Part shown: piece by piece, positions 19,334-28,583 of the stretch
Position numbering within the stretch: the stretch's first letter is position 1
How the letters are laid out: each line of letters begins with the position of its first letter
Position numbers and translations under genes: made by a program
Assembly (NCBI RefSeq): GCF_002272745.1
Contig: NZ_NPBD01000002.1
Coordinates: 620,001-684,000, forward strand
Source: Terribacillus saccharophilus
GTDB lineage: Bacteria; Bacillota; Bacilli; Bacillales; Amphibacillaceae
DNA: 64,000 nt
Direction of reading: 5' to 3'
The notes under the pieces: model-generated
Databases searched by the model: none
The model's input: the letters and a program-made list of their open reading frames with translations, nothing else
What the model was told of the DNA's origin: nothing

Positions 19334-20194
19334 TTACACTACCGCTGCTGCTTGACGTCTAGCTGCTTTAATTGTGTTAAGCATCAGCATTGTAATTGTC
19401 ATTGGACCTACACCGCCCGGCACTGGTGTGATAATAGAGGCAACTTCCTTCGCATGTTCGAAATCGACATCTCCTGTCAGCTTGCCTGCTGCATTCCTGT
19501 TCACACCCACATCAATGACGATAGCACCTTCTTTGATATCCTCAGCTTTGATCATATGCTCACGTCCAACTGCCACAACAAGGATATCTGCCTGTTTTGT
19601 AAAGCTTCTAAGATCCGGGGTGCGTGAATGCGTATGGATAACAGTTGCATGCTCATTTAAAAGCAATTGCCCGATCGGTTTACCTACAATATTGCTTCGG
19701 CCAACTATGACAGCAGTTTTACCTGCAATCTCAACATCCTTCGACTTCAGCATTTGAATGATTCCGTACGGTGTACATGGATAGTATGTATCTTCTCCAA
19801 GCATCATCTTACCTACATTAGCAGGGTGGAAGCCGTCTACATCTTTTTCTGGATCAATGCTGTCAATGACAGCTTGTTCGTCGATATGTGCCGGAAGAGG
19901 CAATTGGACTAGAATGCCGTTCACATTTGTATCCAAGTTCAATCGCTGAATAAGGTCCAATAGCTCCGTCTGTGTCGTCGAGCTTGGAAGTTCTATCAGA
20001 TCAGAACTGATACCAATTTCGGCTGATGCTTTTTCTTTTCCTTTTACATAAGATTTGGAGGCGGGATCGTCTCCGACTATAACAACGGTCAGATGAGGCA
20101 GAATATCTTGTTCTTTCAGTGCTGCTGCTTCTTGTTTCAGTTCTTCCCGAATCGTTGCTGCAAGTTCTTTTCCGTAGATTAATTCTGCTGTCAT
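19334..20194 (-). CDS. folD: Methylenetetrahydrofolate dehydrogenase / cyclohydrolase
   Basis: FolD interconverts 5,10-methylene- and 10-formyl-tetrahydrofolate with NADP. Visible are the substrate-binding VKGKEKASAEIGI with catalytic Lys, QLPLPAH, and the Rossmann motif VIVGRSNIVGKPIGQLLL near residue 160. The start at ATG 20194 (MTAELIYGK) is preferred because GGGAG lies 9 bases upstream; an ATG two codons earlier is only 3 bases from it. The product is 286 residues, as usual. Confidence 0.95.
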   Translation of the reverse strand: MTAELIYGKELAATIREELKQEAAALKEQDILPHLTVVIVGDDPASKSYVKGKEKASAEIGISSDLIELPSSTTQTELLDLIQRLNLDTNVNGILVQLPLPAHIDEQAVIDSIDPEKDVDGFHPANVGKMMLGEDTYYPCTPYGIIQMLKSKDVEIAGKTAVIVGRSNIVGKPIGQLLLNEHATVIHTHSRTPDLRSFTKQADILVVAVGREHMIKAEDIKEGAIVIDVGVNRNAAGKLTGDVDFEHAKEVASIITPVPGGVGPMTITMLMLNTIKAARRQAAAVV

Positions 20195-20208
20195 GCTCAT
20201 CCGCTCCC

Positions 20209-20592
20209 TTATTTTTTGATTATTCTTGATAGTACGCCGTTAACGAATTTGCCCGATTTTTCATCACCGAATAGATTCGAAATCTCAATTGCTTCGTTGA
20301 TGACTACGCCTTGTGGTACATCTGAATGATGAAGAAGCTCATATACAGCGATACGCAATGCTGTCTTCTCTACACTCGCAAGCCGATCGAATGACCAATT
20401 CTCTAAATGCTCGGCAATTTTTGCATCGATTGCAGCTTTATGCTCTATTACGCCATTAATAAGACTCGCCAAAAAAGCATTCTGCAACGGCTCTCCTAAT
20501 ACATTTTCCACAGCCTCTTCTGGCTGAATATCGTTCATGTCCATCTGGAAGAGGACTTGGAAGGCAGTTTCCCGTGCCGTACGTCGTTTCAT
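20209..20592 (-). CDS. nusB: Transcription antitermination factor NusB
   Basis: This 127-residue all-helical protein binds boxA RNA with NusE/S10 in rRNA antitermination. The N-terminal RRTARETAFQVLFQMD and C-terminal INEAIEISNLFGDEKSGKFVNGVL segments are diagnostic. It precedes folD with 14 bases between, as in B. subtilis. Confidence 0.96.
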   Translation of the reverse strand: MKRRTARETAFQVLFQMDMNDIQPEEAVENVLGEPLQNAFLASLINGVIEHKAAIDAKIAEHLENWSFDRLASVEKTALRIAVYELLHHSDVPQGVVINEAIEISNLFGDEKSGKFVNGVLSRIIKK

Positions 20593-20659
20593 ATTCTATC
20601 TCCTTTTAACTCATCTCATCAAATCATAACATGATATATAGGCTTAAATCTATCTTTGA

Positions 20660-20701
20660 ACAAAAGAAAAGACCTCAGGGCCGAACCAGCCAAGGTCTTT
20701 T
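20660..20701 (-). terminator. Terminator after yqhY (acc operon)
   Basis: The hairpin AAAAGACCT ... AGGTCTTTT with an inner GGC/GCC stem is followed on the minus strand by TTTTCTTTTG. It ends the accB-accC-yqhY transcript before nusB. Confidence 0.8.
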
Positions 20702-20715
20702 CCAACGAAAACAGT

Positions 20716-21114
20716 CTACTCGACAGTGTCCGCTTTTTGATCGAGTTGTATACCTACTATATGGACATTGATCTCTTTGGTCGCAAGTGCCGTCATCGTC
20801 TGCAGCGCCTGACGGATATGCTGCTGAATGTCTCTGGCTACCTCGGGCATCCTGCAATCGGCACTAACCGTGATAAAGACGTCGATTGCAACTCCTTGTT
20901 CTGTAAGTTCAACCTTGACACCTTTACCATGTGCCTTCTTGCCGAGCTTCTCTGCCACACCAGTGGCAAATCCGCCCCGCATTGCCATAACACCCTTCAC
21001 TTCGCTTGCTGCAATTCCGGCAATGACCTCAATTACAGCAGGAGAAAGCATGACATTGCCAAGTGCCCCCTTATGACCAATCGATACGAAAGATTGCTCT
21101 TGCAAAGATCTCAC
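20716..21114 (-). CDS. yqhY: Asp23/Gls24-family protein YqhY
   Basis: This 132-residue Asp23 (DUF322) protein shows the family core VMLSPAVIEVIAGIAASEV and MRGGFATGVAEKLGKK. In B. subtilis yqhY is co-transcribed with accBC and links to control of acetyl-CoA carboxylase activity; the same neighbours occur here. The start is uncertain: GTG at 21114 lies only 2 bases from AAAGG, and TTG at codon 4 is a possible alternative. Confidence 0.88.
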   Translation of the reverse strand: MRSLQEQSFVSIGHKGALGNVMLSPAVIEVIAGIAASEVKGVMAMRGGFATGVAEKLGKKAHGKGVKVELTEQGVAIDVFITVSADCRMPEVARDIQQHIRQALQTMTALATKEINVHIVGIQLDQKADTVE

Positions 21115-21128
21115 ATCCTTTAGGTTAT

Positions 21129-22478
21129 TTACTCCATGATTGTGTAGTTTTCAAGGAAGTTCGTGTTGAAATCCCCTTCTACAAATACCGGATGCTCCAT
21201 CATACGAGAATGGAATGGAATCGTCGTATGCACACCTTCGACAGCAAATTCGCCCAAAGCACGCTTCATGCGAGCAATTGCTTCTTCACGTGTTTTACCG
21301 AACGTGATCAGCTTCGCTACCATACTGTCATAGAATGGCGGAATAGAATAGCCTTGATAAGCTGCTCCGTCCACACGTACACCGAAACCGCCTGGTGCAA
21401 GGTATAAATCGATCTTACCTGGTGAAGGCATGAAGTTTTTGAACGGATTCTCTGCGTTAATACGGCACTCGATAGCCCATCCGTTAAATGTAATATCTTC
21501 CTGCGCGTAACGTAATGGCTCGTTATTGGCAATGTGAATCTGTTCCTTGATAAGATCCACGCCTGTCACAAGCTCCGTAACTGGATGTTCTACTTGAATA
21601 CGTGTATTCATTTCCATGAAATAGAATGTATGATCTTTTCGGTCAAAAATGAATTCGATTGTTCCGGCACCGGAATAATCAACCGCTAGCGCTGCTTTCA
21701 CAGCTGCTGCACCCATTTTCTTACGGATTTCCGGTGAAACAGCTGGTGAAGGAGATTCTTCGATCAGCTTTTGCATACGGCGCTGTACAGTACAATCACG
21801 TTCTCCAAGGTGAATAGCATTGCCGTGGTTATCCGCAAGCACCTGGATTTCCACATGACGGAAATCTTCTATGTACTTCTCTAAGTAGACACCAGGGTTG
21901 CCGAAAGCTGTTGCTGCTTCCTGCTGCGTTACACTGATTCCTTTTACAAGCTCTTCTTCTGTACGGGCGATTCGGATACCTTTACCGCCGCCACCTGCTG
22001 TTGCTTTGATGATGACAGGATAGCCAATCTCTTCCGCAACTTGCTTGCCTTCTTCTGCGTCTGCTACGATGCCGTTTGAACCAGGTACGACTGGAACACC
22101 AGCTTCACGCATAGTTTCACGCGCAACGTCTTTTGTTCCCATCTTATTGATGGCATACGCACTAGGACCGACGAACGTGATGTTACATTCTGCACACAGC
22201 TCTGCAAAATCAGGATTCTCTGCTAAGAATCCATAGCCAGGATGGATAGCATCGACACCAGTCAGCGTCGCTACACTAATGATATTCGAGAAATTCAAAT
22301 AACTATCTTTACTTGCCGCCGGACCGACACAATATGCTTCATCCGCCAGCTGTACATGTAATGCTTCTCTATCTGCTTCCGAATAGATTGCGACCGTCTC
22401 AATATCCAGCTCATTACAAGCACGGATAATCCGGACAGCAATCTCTCCACGGTTGGCAATCAATAATTTCTTAATCAC
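21129..22478 (-). CDS. accC: Acetyl-CoA carboxylase, biotin carboxylase subunit
   Basis: AccC carboxylates the biotin of AccB using ATP and bicarbonate, the first step in fatty acid synthesis. The N-terminal [19 protein letters not shown], the ATP-grasp glycine loop [12 protein letters not shown] (~residue 163) and [15 protein letters not shown] with active-site residues are all intact. The 449-residue length is typical. It is 14 bases downstream of accB. Confidence 0.98.
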   Translation of the reverse strand: MIKKLLIANRGEIAVRIIRACNELDIETVAIYSEADREALHVQLADEAYCVGPAASKDSYLNFSNIISVATLTGVDAIHPGYGFLAENPDFAELCAECNITFVGPSAYAINKMGTKDVARETMREAGVPVVPGSNGIVADAEEGKQVAEEIGYPVIIKATAGGGGKGIRIARTEEELVKGISVTQQEAATAFGNPGVYLEKYIEDFRHVEIQVLADNHGNAIHLGERDCTVQRRMQKLIEESPSPAVSPEIRKKMGAAAVKAALAVDYSGAGTIEFIFDRKDHTFYFMEMNTRIQVEHPVTELVTGVDLIKEQIHIANNEPLRYAQEDITFNGWAIECRINAENPFKNFMPSPGKIDLYLAPGGFGVRVDGAAYQGYSIPPFYDSMVAKLITFGKTREEAIARMKRALGEFAVEGVHTTIPFHSRMMEHPVFVEGDFNTNFLENYTIME

Positions 22479-22492
22479 AACGAGTCAACCCC

Positions 22493-22969
22493 TTAGTTAG
22501 CCTTCACTCTGAACAGAGGTTGTCCATACTCAACAAGCTCTCCGTTTTCCACTAGTACTTCGACGATTTCACCAGATACATCTGCAGTGATTTCGTTGAA
22601 TAGTTTCATCGCTTCCACGATACAAACTACTGTGTCTTTCTCCACCCGTTCACCGACGCTAACGAAATCATCAGAATCTGGATTTGGTTTGCTGTAGAAA
22701 GTTCCGACCATCAATGATGTAATTTCGTAATCATAATTCTTTGCAGCTGCTTCTGGAGCTTGTGCTGCCGGCTCAGGCTGTGCAGCAGTGACTTGAGCCT
22801 GTGGAGCACTCACAGCCGGCTGAACTGGTGCTGGTGCCGCTGCTACTTGTACAACTTCCTTGTTTTTGCGAAGGGATACTTTTTCCCCTTCTGTTTCATA
22901 ATCGAATTCATCTATTGAAGATTGGTCAATTAAGGTAATAAGTTCTTTCAATTCTTCTAATTTAAGCAT
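22493..22969 (-). CDS. accB: Acetyl-CoA carboxylase, biotin carboxyl carrier protein
   Basis: This 158-residue carrier has an N-terminal helical region, an Ala/Pro/Gln-rich mobile linker (~residues 40-75) and a C-terminal biotinyl domain with the biotinylation site [10 protein letters not shown]. It is the first gene of the accB-accC-yqhY operon, which here follows an inserted ABC transporter pair rather than spoIIIAH as in B. subtilis. Confidence 0.96.
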   Translation of the reverse strand: MLKLEELKELITLIDQSSIDEFDYETEGEKVSLRKNKEVVQVAAAPAPVQPAVSAPQAQVTAAQPEPAAQAPEAAAKNYDYEITSLMVGTFYSKPNPDSDDFVSVGERVEKDTVVCIVEAMKLFNEITADVSGEIVEVLVENGELVEYGQPLFRVKAN

Positions 22970-23080
22970 ATTGGCACTCCTTTACAATGGTCCTGCAAAA
23001 TGGTTCCTACAGATTTAATCACTAACATATTTTACGCAAACGTTAAAAAAATCGCAACACCTAACGATTACCTGGGAGCA

Positions 23081-24904
23081 TCAGCTGGTTGAGCTATGCT
23101 GCTTTTTCTCGTTCTGCAGTGCAGAATAGAAGCCTTTTTGCTCTATTAATTCATGATGGCTTCCTTGTTCTTTTATTTCGCCATCCTGCAGTACAAATAT
23201 CTTATCTGCCTGTTCTATCGTATTGAGACGATGCGCCACTACAATACTTGTACGACCCTTCATTAATGCTTTCATTGCTTGCTGGATTCTAAGTTCAGTA
23301 ATCGTATCAATGCTGGATGTAGCTTCATCCAGCAAGAGGATATCCGGATCCTTTAATAATGCTTTGGCAATGGACAGCAGTTGACGCTGCCCATGACTAA
23401 GACCGCCGCCATCCTGTCCGACTATCGTTTCATATCCATCAGGCAGTCTGGTGATGAAACGGTGAGCGTTGGCCGCTTGGGCCGCTTCTATCACTTGGTC
23501 ATCTGTAGCATCTAATTTACCATAGCGGATATTCTCCAGGATCGTACCTTTGAACAGAAAATCCTGCTGTAAAACAACCCCAATTCGATTGCGATAGCTG
23601 CTTAAATCGAGCTCAGGTAGCGGCATATCATCGATTGTAACTTGGCCTTTATCAGGCTGATAGAAGCCGGCAATCAGATTCATGATCGTCGTTTTCCCAG
23701 ACCCTGTCGGGCCGACAAAAGCAGCCATTTGTCCTGATTGAACAGAGAAACTGATATTCTTCAGAGCCGGTTCTCCTTCATAAGTGAATGTGACATTTTC
23801 GAAGTGTATGTCTCCTCGAAGTTTTGATATTGTTTGTTTCGCCGTCTCTTGGTGTTCTTCCTGCTCGTCCAGGATTCCAAAAACTCGCTCTGCTCCAGCA
23901 AGTGCCGAGAACAAGGAGTTAAATTGGTTGGCTAAGTCATTCAGCGGACGTGTGAACTGCCTTGAGTATTCCAAGAAGATGACAATCGTACCAACAGTTA
24001 TACCTGCACGTCCATACCCGATTAAGAGAGCTCCAACGCCGGCAATGACCGCAAAACTGATGTTATTCAGCATGTTCATCCACTTTGGAATGAAACCAGA
24101 AAACGTTTGAGCCCAAAAGCCTGCATGCTGCAGCTCCTCTGTCTTGCCACGGAAGGTATCGATAACTTTGCTTTCTTGGGCATATGCTTTAATGACTGCT
24201 TGGCCGGATATGCTTTCCTCTGCATAACCATTCACCTTACTGACAGCTTGCTGCTGTGTTCTGAAAGCATACCGGGTACGGTTGGTGATCCATTTGATGC
24301 CGATGAACATGATTGGCACAACGAGCAGTGTGATGATTGTAAGTACCGGGCTAAGAATGACCATGACTGCCAATATGCCGATAAAAGTGATGATGCTGGA
24401 AACAATCTGAACCATCGACGTATTGAGCGTTGTTGAGATATTATCCACATCATTCGTCATCCGGCTCATTAGCTCTCCATGCTGCCGTTTATCGAAGAAA
24501 GCAAGCTTCAATTTCTGCAGATGAACAAATAGATCCTTCCTGATTGAGTACACAGCAGTTTGCGAGATGGTAATCATCCAATATCCTTGCAGAAAGGTCA
24601 TTACAGCCACAGCTGAATAAATTAGCAGCAGCCAGCTTATTTGCTGCAGAAGATATCCTGCCGTATACTCCCCACTTACAAACCGGTCAACGATATGCCC
24701 AAGAATGACAGGACCAACCAACGCTAGTATAGAGCTTACAATAATCATAGCGAGCGTACTGAAAAGAAGTCGTCTTTCACGAAGCATGTAATGCCAGATT
24801 CTAAGTAGTGTGCCTTTAGGATTTTCTACTTTTGCTTTTTGTTTACGAGCACTTGTCGTATATGCCGGCCGCTTATAACGGAACGCTTCGGATAACTTTT
24901 TCAT
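23081..24904 (-). CDS. ABC exporter subunit with canonical catalytic ATP site (607 aa)
   Basis: This is a fused membrane (six helices, ~50-345) and nucleotide-binding (~365-600) half transporter. Walker A VGPTGSGKTTIMNL, Walker B LLLDEATSSIDT with catalytic Glu, and the H-loop VAHRLNTI are canonical. The ABC signature is altered to LSHGQRQLLSIAK. It overlaps the partner gene by 4 bases (ATGA). With that partner it should form a heterodimeric multidrug-type exporter (YfiBC/BmrCD class) in which this subunit supplies the hydrolysing Walker motifs. The substrate is unknown. Confidence 0.85.
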   Translation of the reverse strand: MKKLSEAFRYKRPAYTTSARKQKAKVENPKGTLLRIWHYMLRERRLLFSTLAMIIVSSILALVGPVILGHIVDRFVSGEYTAGYLLQQISWLLLIYSAVAVMTFLQGYWMITISQTAVYSIRKDLFVHLQKLKLAFFDKRQHGELMSRMTNDVDNISTTLNTSMVQIVSSIITFIGILAVMVILSPVLTIITLLVVPIMFIGIKWITNRTRYAFRTQQQAVSKVNGYAEESISGQAVIKAYAQESKVIDTFRGKTEELQHAGFWAQTFSGFIPKWMNMLNNISFAVIAGVGALLIGYGRAGITVGTIVIFLEYSRQFTRPLNDLANQFNSLFSALAGAERVFGILDEQEEHQETAKQTISKLRGDIHFENVTFTYEGEPALKNISFSVQSGQMAAFVGPTGSGKTTIMNLIAGFYQPDKGQVTIDDMPLPELDLSSYRNRIGVVLQQDFLFKGTILENIRYGKLDATDDQVIEAAQAANAHRFITRLPDGYETIVGQDGGGLSHGQRQLLSIAKALLKDPDILLLDEATSSIDTITELRIQQAMKALMKGRTSIVVAHRLNTIEQADKIFVLQDGEIKEQGSHHELIEQKGFYSALQNEKKQHSSTS

Positions 24905-26607
24905 GATGTCGCCTCCCGCTGCGCTTGAGAAGCCTGAATCGCGCGGAATAGCTCTGATTGCTCCAGAAGCTCATCTGCTGTACCATATGAAGTTCGTTTT
25001 CCTTCTTCTACGATTAAAATCCGGTCACATTGCATCGCCGTACTAAGCTTCTGTGTGACAAGCACTGTCGTACATTCATACCGCTTGAGCGCCTCCAATA
25101 ATTTGCGTTCTGTCTGCAAATCCAGCGCACTTGTACTATCATCTAAGAGCAGAAGTGAAGGCTTTAACAGCAATGCTCTTGCAATCGTCAGCCGCTGTTT
25201 TTGTCCGCCTGAAAGATTGATCCCATTTTGACCAAGTCTTGTATCAAGCTTATCTGGCAATTTGCTAATCGTCTCATAAATTTGCGCATCCTTTGCAGCA
25301 CGGACAATCGCTTCTTCACTTGCATCAGGTACTCCCCAGGCGACATTCTCACGGATTGTACCGGAAAACAACTGCACATCCTGGGATACAAATCCTACTT
25401 GTCGGCGAAAAGACTTGCTGTCCAGGTTTTGTAATGGCGTATCATCTGCCAATACTTGACCTTTATCAGGTTCATATAAGCCAATCATAAGATGTAATAA
25501 AGTTGACTTACCGGACCCTGTTTCCCCTAATATTGCAACACGTTCTCCGGAATTGATTTCCATCGTAAAATCTTCGATGACCGGTACTTTGCCATTTGGG
25601 TATCGGTAGGTTACCTGCTCCAAATCTATTTTTCCGCGGAAAGTATCTGATGTTGTATCACCGTCATCTTCAGGAGTTTCTAGATCCAGAATATCAGCAA
25701 TTCTAGTACTGGATGCTTTTGCTCGCGCATAAAACGTGATCAGCATGCCGACAACACTCAATGCACCGGTAATCCTTGTTGCATAGTTAATGATTGCGAC
25801 TATATCTCCGACATTCGTCTGCTGCTGCATTCCACCAATATATAAAATTGCCAGAATGGCGATATTCATCACCAAGGTGAGCAGAGGCACAGACAATTCT
25901 GTATAACGAAATGCTTTCAGCATATTTTGACGCAGCTTATTGCTGGTCTGCTCAAAGCGTTTCTGTTCATGCTGCTCACGGACGAATATCCTGATAAGGC
26001 GGAGTCCGACAAGGTTCTCTCGCATCACATGGTTGACTTTATCGACACTGCGCTGCACAGTTCCGAAATAACGGATGCTCCTTTTCATGATGAAACGAAG
26101 AAAAATCAGCAGTATGGGAATGACGATCAATAAGATAAGTGCTATCCGTGCATTCACTACAAAAGCCATGACGGTTCCGCCGATAATCAGGAAAGGAGCC
26201 CTAATCATGAATCGAAAGAACATGACAAGTGTCAACTGAATTTGGTTTACATCATTTGTCAGTCTGGTTAAGAGTGTGCTCGTACCAAAGCGCTGGATAT
26301 CTTGAAGCTCTGCCTGCTGAACCTTTTCATACATCTGATCACGCAGCTCTTTTCCAACACTTTGACCAAGATGGTCGGCAAAGAAAATATTGATGATTCC
26401 AGCTCCGAAACCGACGATTGCAATGGCCACCATTCCAAGACAAAGCTCAATTACAAGTTCATTATTTCCGGCAGCAATGCCATCATCAATGAGTTTTTGT
26501 AAGAGAAATGGCTGCACAAGTTCGACGGAAAGCTCCATCATAATAAAGACCAATGAAGTTACGATTATGAGCCAATAAGGTTTAAGATAACTGAATACTG
26601 TCTTCAC
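24901..26607 (-). CDS. ABC exporter subunit with degenerate ATP site (568 aa)
   Basis: This is the partner half transporter with membrane domain ~10-300 and nucleotide-binding domain ~335-560. Walker A is ILGETGSGKSTLLHL and the signature LSGGQKQRLTIARAL is canonical. The Walker B Glu is replaced by Asp (LLLLDDSTSALD) and the H-loop His by Gln (LVTQKLST). This is the asymmetry known from heterodimeric exporters such as TM287/288. Its own promoter should lie in the ~95 bases between its start and the spoIIIAH terminator. The drug or peptide substrate cannot be told. Confidence 0.85.
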   Translation of the reverse strand: MKTVFSYLKPYWLIIVTSLVFIMMELSVELVQPFLLQKLIDDGIAAGNNELVIELCLGMVAIAIVGFGAGIINIFFADHLGQSVGKELRDQMYEKVQQAELQDIQRFGTSTLLTRLTNDVNQIQLTLVMFFRFMIRAPFLIIGGTVMAFVVNARIALILLIVIPILLIFLRFIMKRSIRYFGTVQRSVDKVNHVMRENLVGLRLIRIFVREQHEQKRFEQTSNKLRQNMLKAFRYTELSVPLLTLVMNIAILAILYIGGMQQQTNVGDIVAIINYATRITGALSVVGMLITFYARAKASSTRIADILDLETPEDDGDTTSDTFRGKIDLEQVTYRYPNGKVPVIEDFTMEINSGERVAILGETGSGKSTLLHLMIGLYEPDKGQVLADDTPLQNLDSKSFRRQVGFVSQDVQLFSGTIRENVAWGVPDASEEAIVRAAKDAQIYETISKLPDKLDTRLGQNGINLSGGQKQRLTIARALLLKPSLLLLDDSTSALDLQTERKLLEALKRYECTTVLVTQKLSTAMQCDRILIVEEGKRTSYGTADELLEQSELFRAIQASQAQREATS

Positions 26608-26703
26608 TGCTTACGCCTTCTCCCTGCTTATGTATAGCCTGCTGCTAATCATACCCTAGCATACCATCACTTCAAACAAAATCGTACTAAACACCCTCCC
26701 ATA

Positions 26704-26732
26704 GAAAAAGGAGCATTCCACGAATGCTCCTC
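26704..26732 (-). terminator. Terminator of the spoIIIA operon
   Basis: Stem GGAGCATTC / GAATGCTCC (26710-26730) with a 3-base loop is followed on the minus strand by TTTTTC. It isolates the ABC pair from spoIIIA transcription. Confidence 0.88.
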
Positions 26733-26737
26733 ACTTT

Positions 26738-27301
26738 TTATTTCTGCGGAATATATTTTACATCCACGTTGGCACCGTTGAATTCATCAGCAGCCATCTG
26801 CATAATGCTGTTAGCTTCTTGAGCTGTCATTTTATCCGCTTTAACGGTAATCTGCACATGTCCATCTTCTGCTCGAACAAGCACTTCCTCATAGTCCTTC
26901 TCTGCGATGATTGATTCTTCCAGGATGGATTCTTTTGACGCGAATTGCTCCATTAGCTCGATTTGGCTGACTGCATCATTCTTTTCTTCTGTGCTTGTAG
27001 AGGAGTTGGCAACGATTTCTTCAAGTCTGGTTTTTGCTTCGCTTCGTTGATCCATCGTTTGCATCCGGATACTGGCAAATAGTTCATCGACATTAGCTGG
27101 TTCAGTCGTAACATCTGCTTCTCCTTCTTCTTTGGACTCAGTTTCTTCGGAGTCACCAGCAGTTGTGCTTGTCCCATTTTCATCTGCTTTGTCATTTATA
27201 AAAGCCAGTTCGTCCCCGTTCGGAGAAGTCATATAATAGACACTCAATACGATTAGCAAGCTCAGCATCGTCAATAGCCATACTGTTTGTTTCTTCAACA
27301 T
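26738..27301 (-). CDS. spoIIIAH: Stage III sporulation protein AH
   Basis: SpoIIIAH is a mother-cell bitopic membrane protein with a YscJ/FliF-like ring-forming domain. It binds forespore SpoIIQ across the engulfment space and forms the feeding-tube channel. Visible are an N-terminal membrane segment (~7-25), a Glu/Thr-rich linker (~35-70) and the C-terminal domain ending VQITVKADKMTAQEANSIMQ. At 187 residues it is shorter than the ~218 of B. subtilis, mainly in the linker. Confidence 0.93.
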   Translation of the reverse strand: MLKKQTVWLLTMLSLLIVLSVYYMTSPNGDELAFINDKADENGTSTTAGDSEETESKEEGEADVTTEPANVDELFASIRMQTMDQRSEAKTRLEEIVANSSTSTEEKNDAVSQIELMEQFASKESILEESIIAEKDYEEVLVRAEDGHVQITVKADKMTAQEANSIMQMAADEFNGANVDVKYIPQK

Positions 27302-27313
27302 CTCAATTCCCCC

Positions 27314-27955
27314 TTAATTTTTCGGCATAACCGAAATTCGATGTGTCGGTACATCTAGCACGCGTGATACTGCCTGTACAACCCATTCCTGAACTGTCGC
27401 TTGTTCTGCTCCTTTTGCAACAACAAGCACCCCTCTTACTTCTGGCTTTCTTGTTTCGACCAGCAGCGGTACTTCTTGATCTCCTTGTCTGACAAGCACT
27501 ACCTGCTGTTCCTCATTTTCATCTTCCACTACCCGTTCGCCGCCATTTTGGTCGGTTTCTTCAGATGTTTGCTGACCGATGATCAGATTCTTTTCATAAA
27601 TTTTCTGGTGGGTGCTGTTCAGATTAACCATTACTTCCACCTCGGAAACACCTTTGATTTTTTCCAGAAGCCCAACCAGGTCTTGCTCATATGCTGCTTC
27701 CAAATCTGTAGTGGAAGAAGAAGCGTCGTTTTCTTTCTTGGCGAAAGTCTCTTCTGTTTCTGCTGCTGTTGAATTTTGAGTCTGCTGGGTGTTTTGTCTA
27801 TCCGGCTCTTTCTGTTCCGTGAATAAGCCGCTTACAAGTAAAAGTAAGGCACCGAGCAGTCCGACAATGACCAAATATCCAAGCTTTGTCGGTTTCTTAT
27901 TCTGAGAATCTTTCAGCTTCCACTGTTCGGAAAGCTTGTCTAGTAATTTTTTCAT
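27314..27955 (-). CDS. spoIIIAG: Stage III sporulation protein AG
   Basis: This 213-residue bitopic protein forms a large ring in the SpoIIIA-SpoIIQ complex. It has one membrane helix (~28-46, LVIVGLLGALLLLVSGLF), then a linker and a ring-building domain with GVSEVEVMVNLNS (~residue 98) and PEVRGVLVVAKGAEQATVQ. It starts in a 4-base overlap with spoIIIAF. Confidence 0.95.
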   Translation of the reverse strand: MKKLLDKLSEQWKLKDSQNKKPTKLGYLVIVGLLGALLLLVSGLFTEQKEPDRQNTQQTQNSTAAETEETFAKKENDASSSTTDLEAAYEQDLVGLLEKIKGVSEVEVMVNLNSTHQKIYEKNLIIGQQTSEETDQNGGERVVEDENEEQQVVLVRQGDQEVPLLVETRKPEVRGVLVVAKGAEQATVQEWVVQAVSRVLDVPTHRISVMPKN

Positions 27956-28572
27956 CCTGTCCCCCCTTTTTGGGTGACCTCAAGCGGCAGATCCTCAAGC
28001 TCCCAGATTTCGGCCAGATAGGATTTCACTCTCCCCATATCCTCAGTCTGTTCATTTGCTTCTATTGGACGGGAACTGTCGATGTCGACGTCGCTGATTT
28101 TTCCTTCCGGTAATTCCTGGTCGGTACTCTGCACCTTTACTTGGATGGAATCGATTGCTTCGGTCGTTTCCTCATCCTCTCCCTCCTTAAAGGCCACTGC
28201 GATGTCAGTAATCTGCATATGAAACTTCTCTTGCAGCGTTGGATTTGCTTGGTCCTTCAATTGGACAGCCATCTGTTCCTCAATATATGCGCGCTGTATG
28301 GAATCTATTTCACTTTTCTTCTCTTCTATTGAATTTTCTATCGAAGGGGCTTCAGTAAGGGCAGCAAAGCCTTCCATTGCTTCCTGCACTGCTCTCGTTG
28401 AATCGACCTGGAATAATGCGAATACAGGCTTAAGGAATAACAGAAGCAGCATGAGCCCCATGACCAGCTTGACGTATTTACGGATATCGGTGTCGGGCAA
28501 AACCATATCGAGTACAAAAGCGAGAAGGATGAACAGAATGATCTGCATCACCCATGATTGCAAAGCTTCCAA
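27952..28572 (-). CDS. spoIIIAF: Stage III sporulation protein AF
   Basis: This protein of about 206 residues has two N-terminal membrane helices (WVMQIILFILLAFVLDMVLP; VMGLMLLLLFLKPVFALF) and a cytosolic ring-building-like domain. The start is set at TTG 28572 (LEALQSW...), because AGGAG sits 8 bases upstream and the product then aligns with the start of B. subtilis SpoIIIAF; a longer frame from 28668 would add a Cys/His-rich stretch read inside spoIIIAE. The end overlaps spoIIIAG by 4 bases. Confidence 0.9.
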   Translation of the reverse strand: MEALQSWVMQIILFILLAFVLDMVLPDTDIRKYVKLVMGLMLLLLFLKPVFALFQVDSTRAVQEAMEGFAALTEAPSIENSIEEKKSEIDSIQRAYIEEQMAVQLKDQANPTLQEKFHMQITDIAVAFKEGEDEETTEAIDSIQVKVQSTDQELPEGKISDVDIDSSRPIEANEQTEDMGRVKSYLAEIWELEDLPLEVTQKGGTG

Positions 28573-28583
28573 GTGATCAGCTC

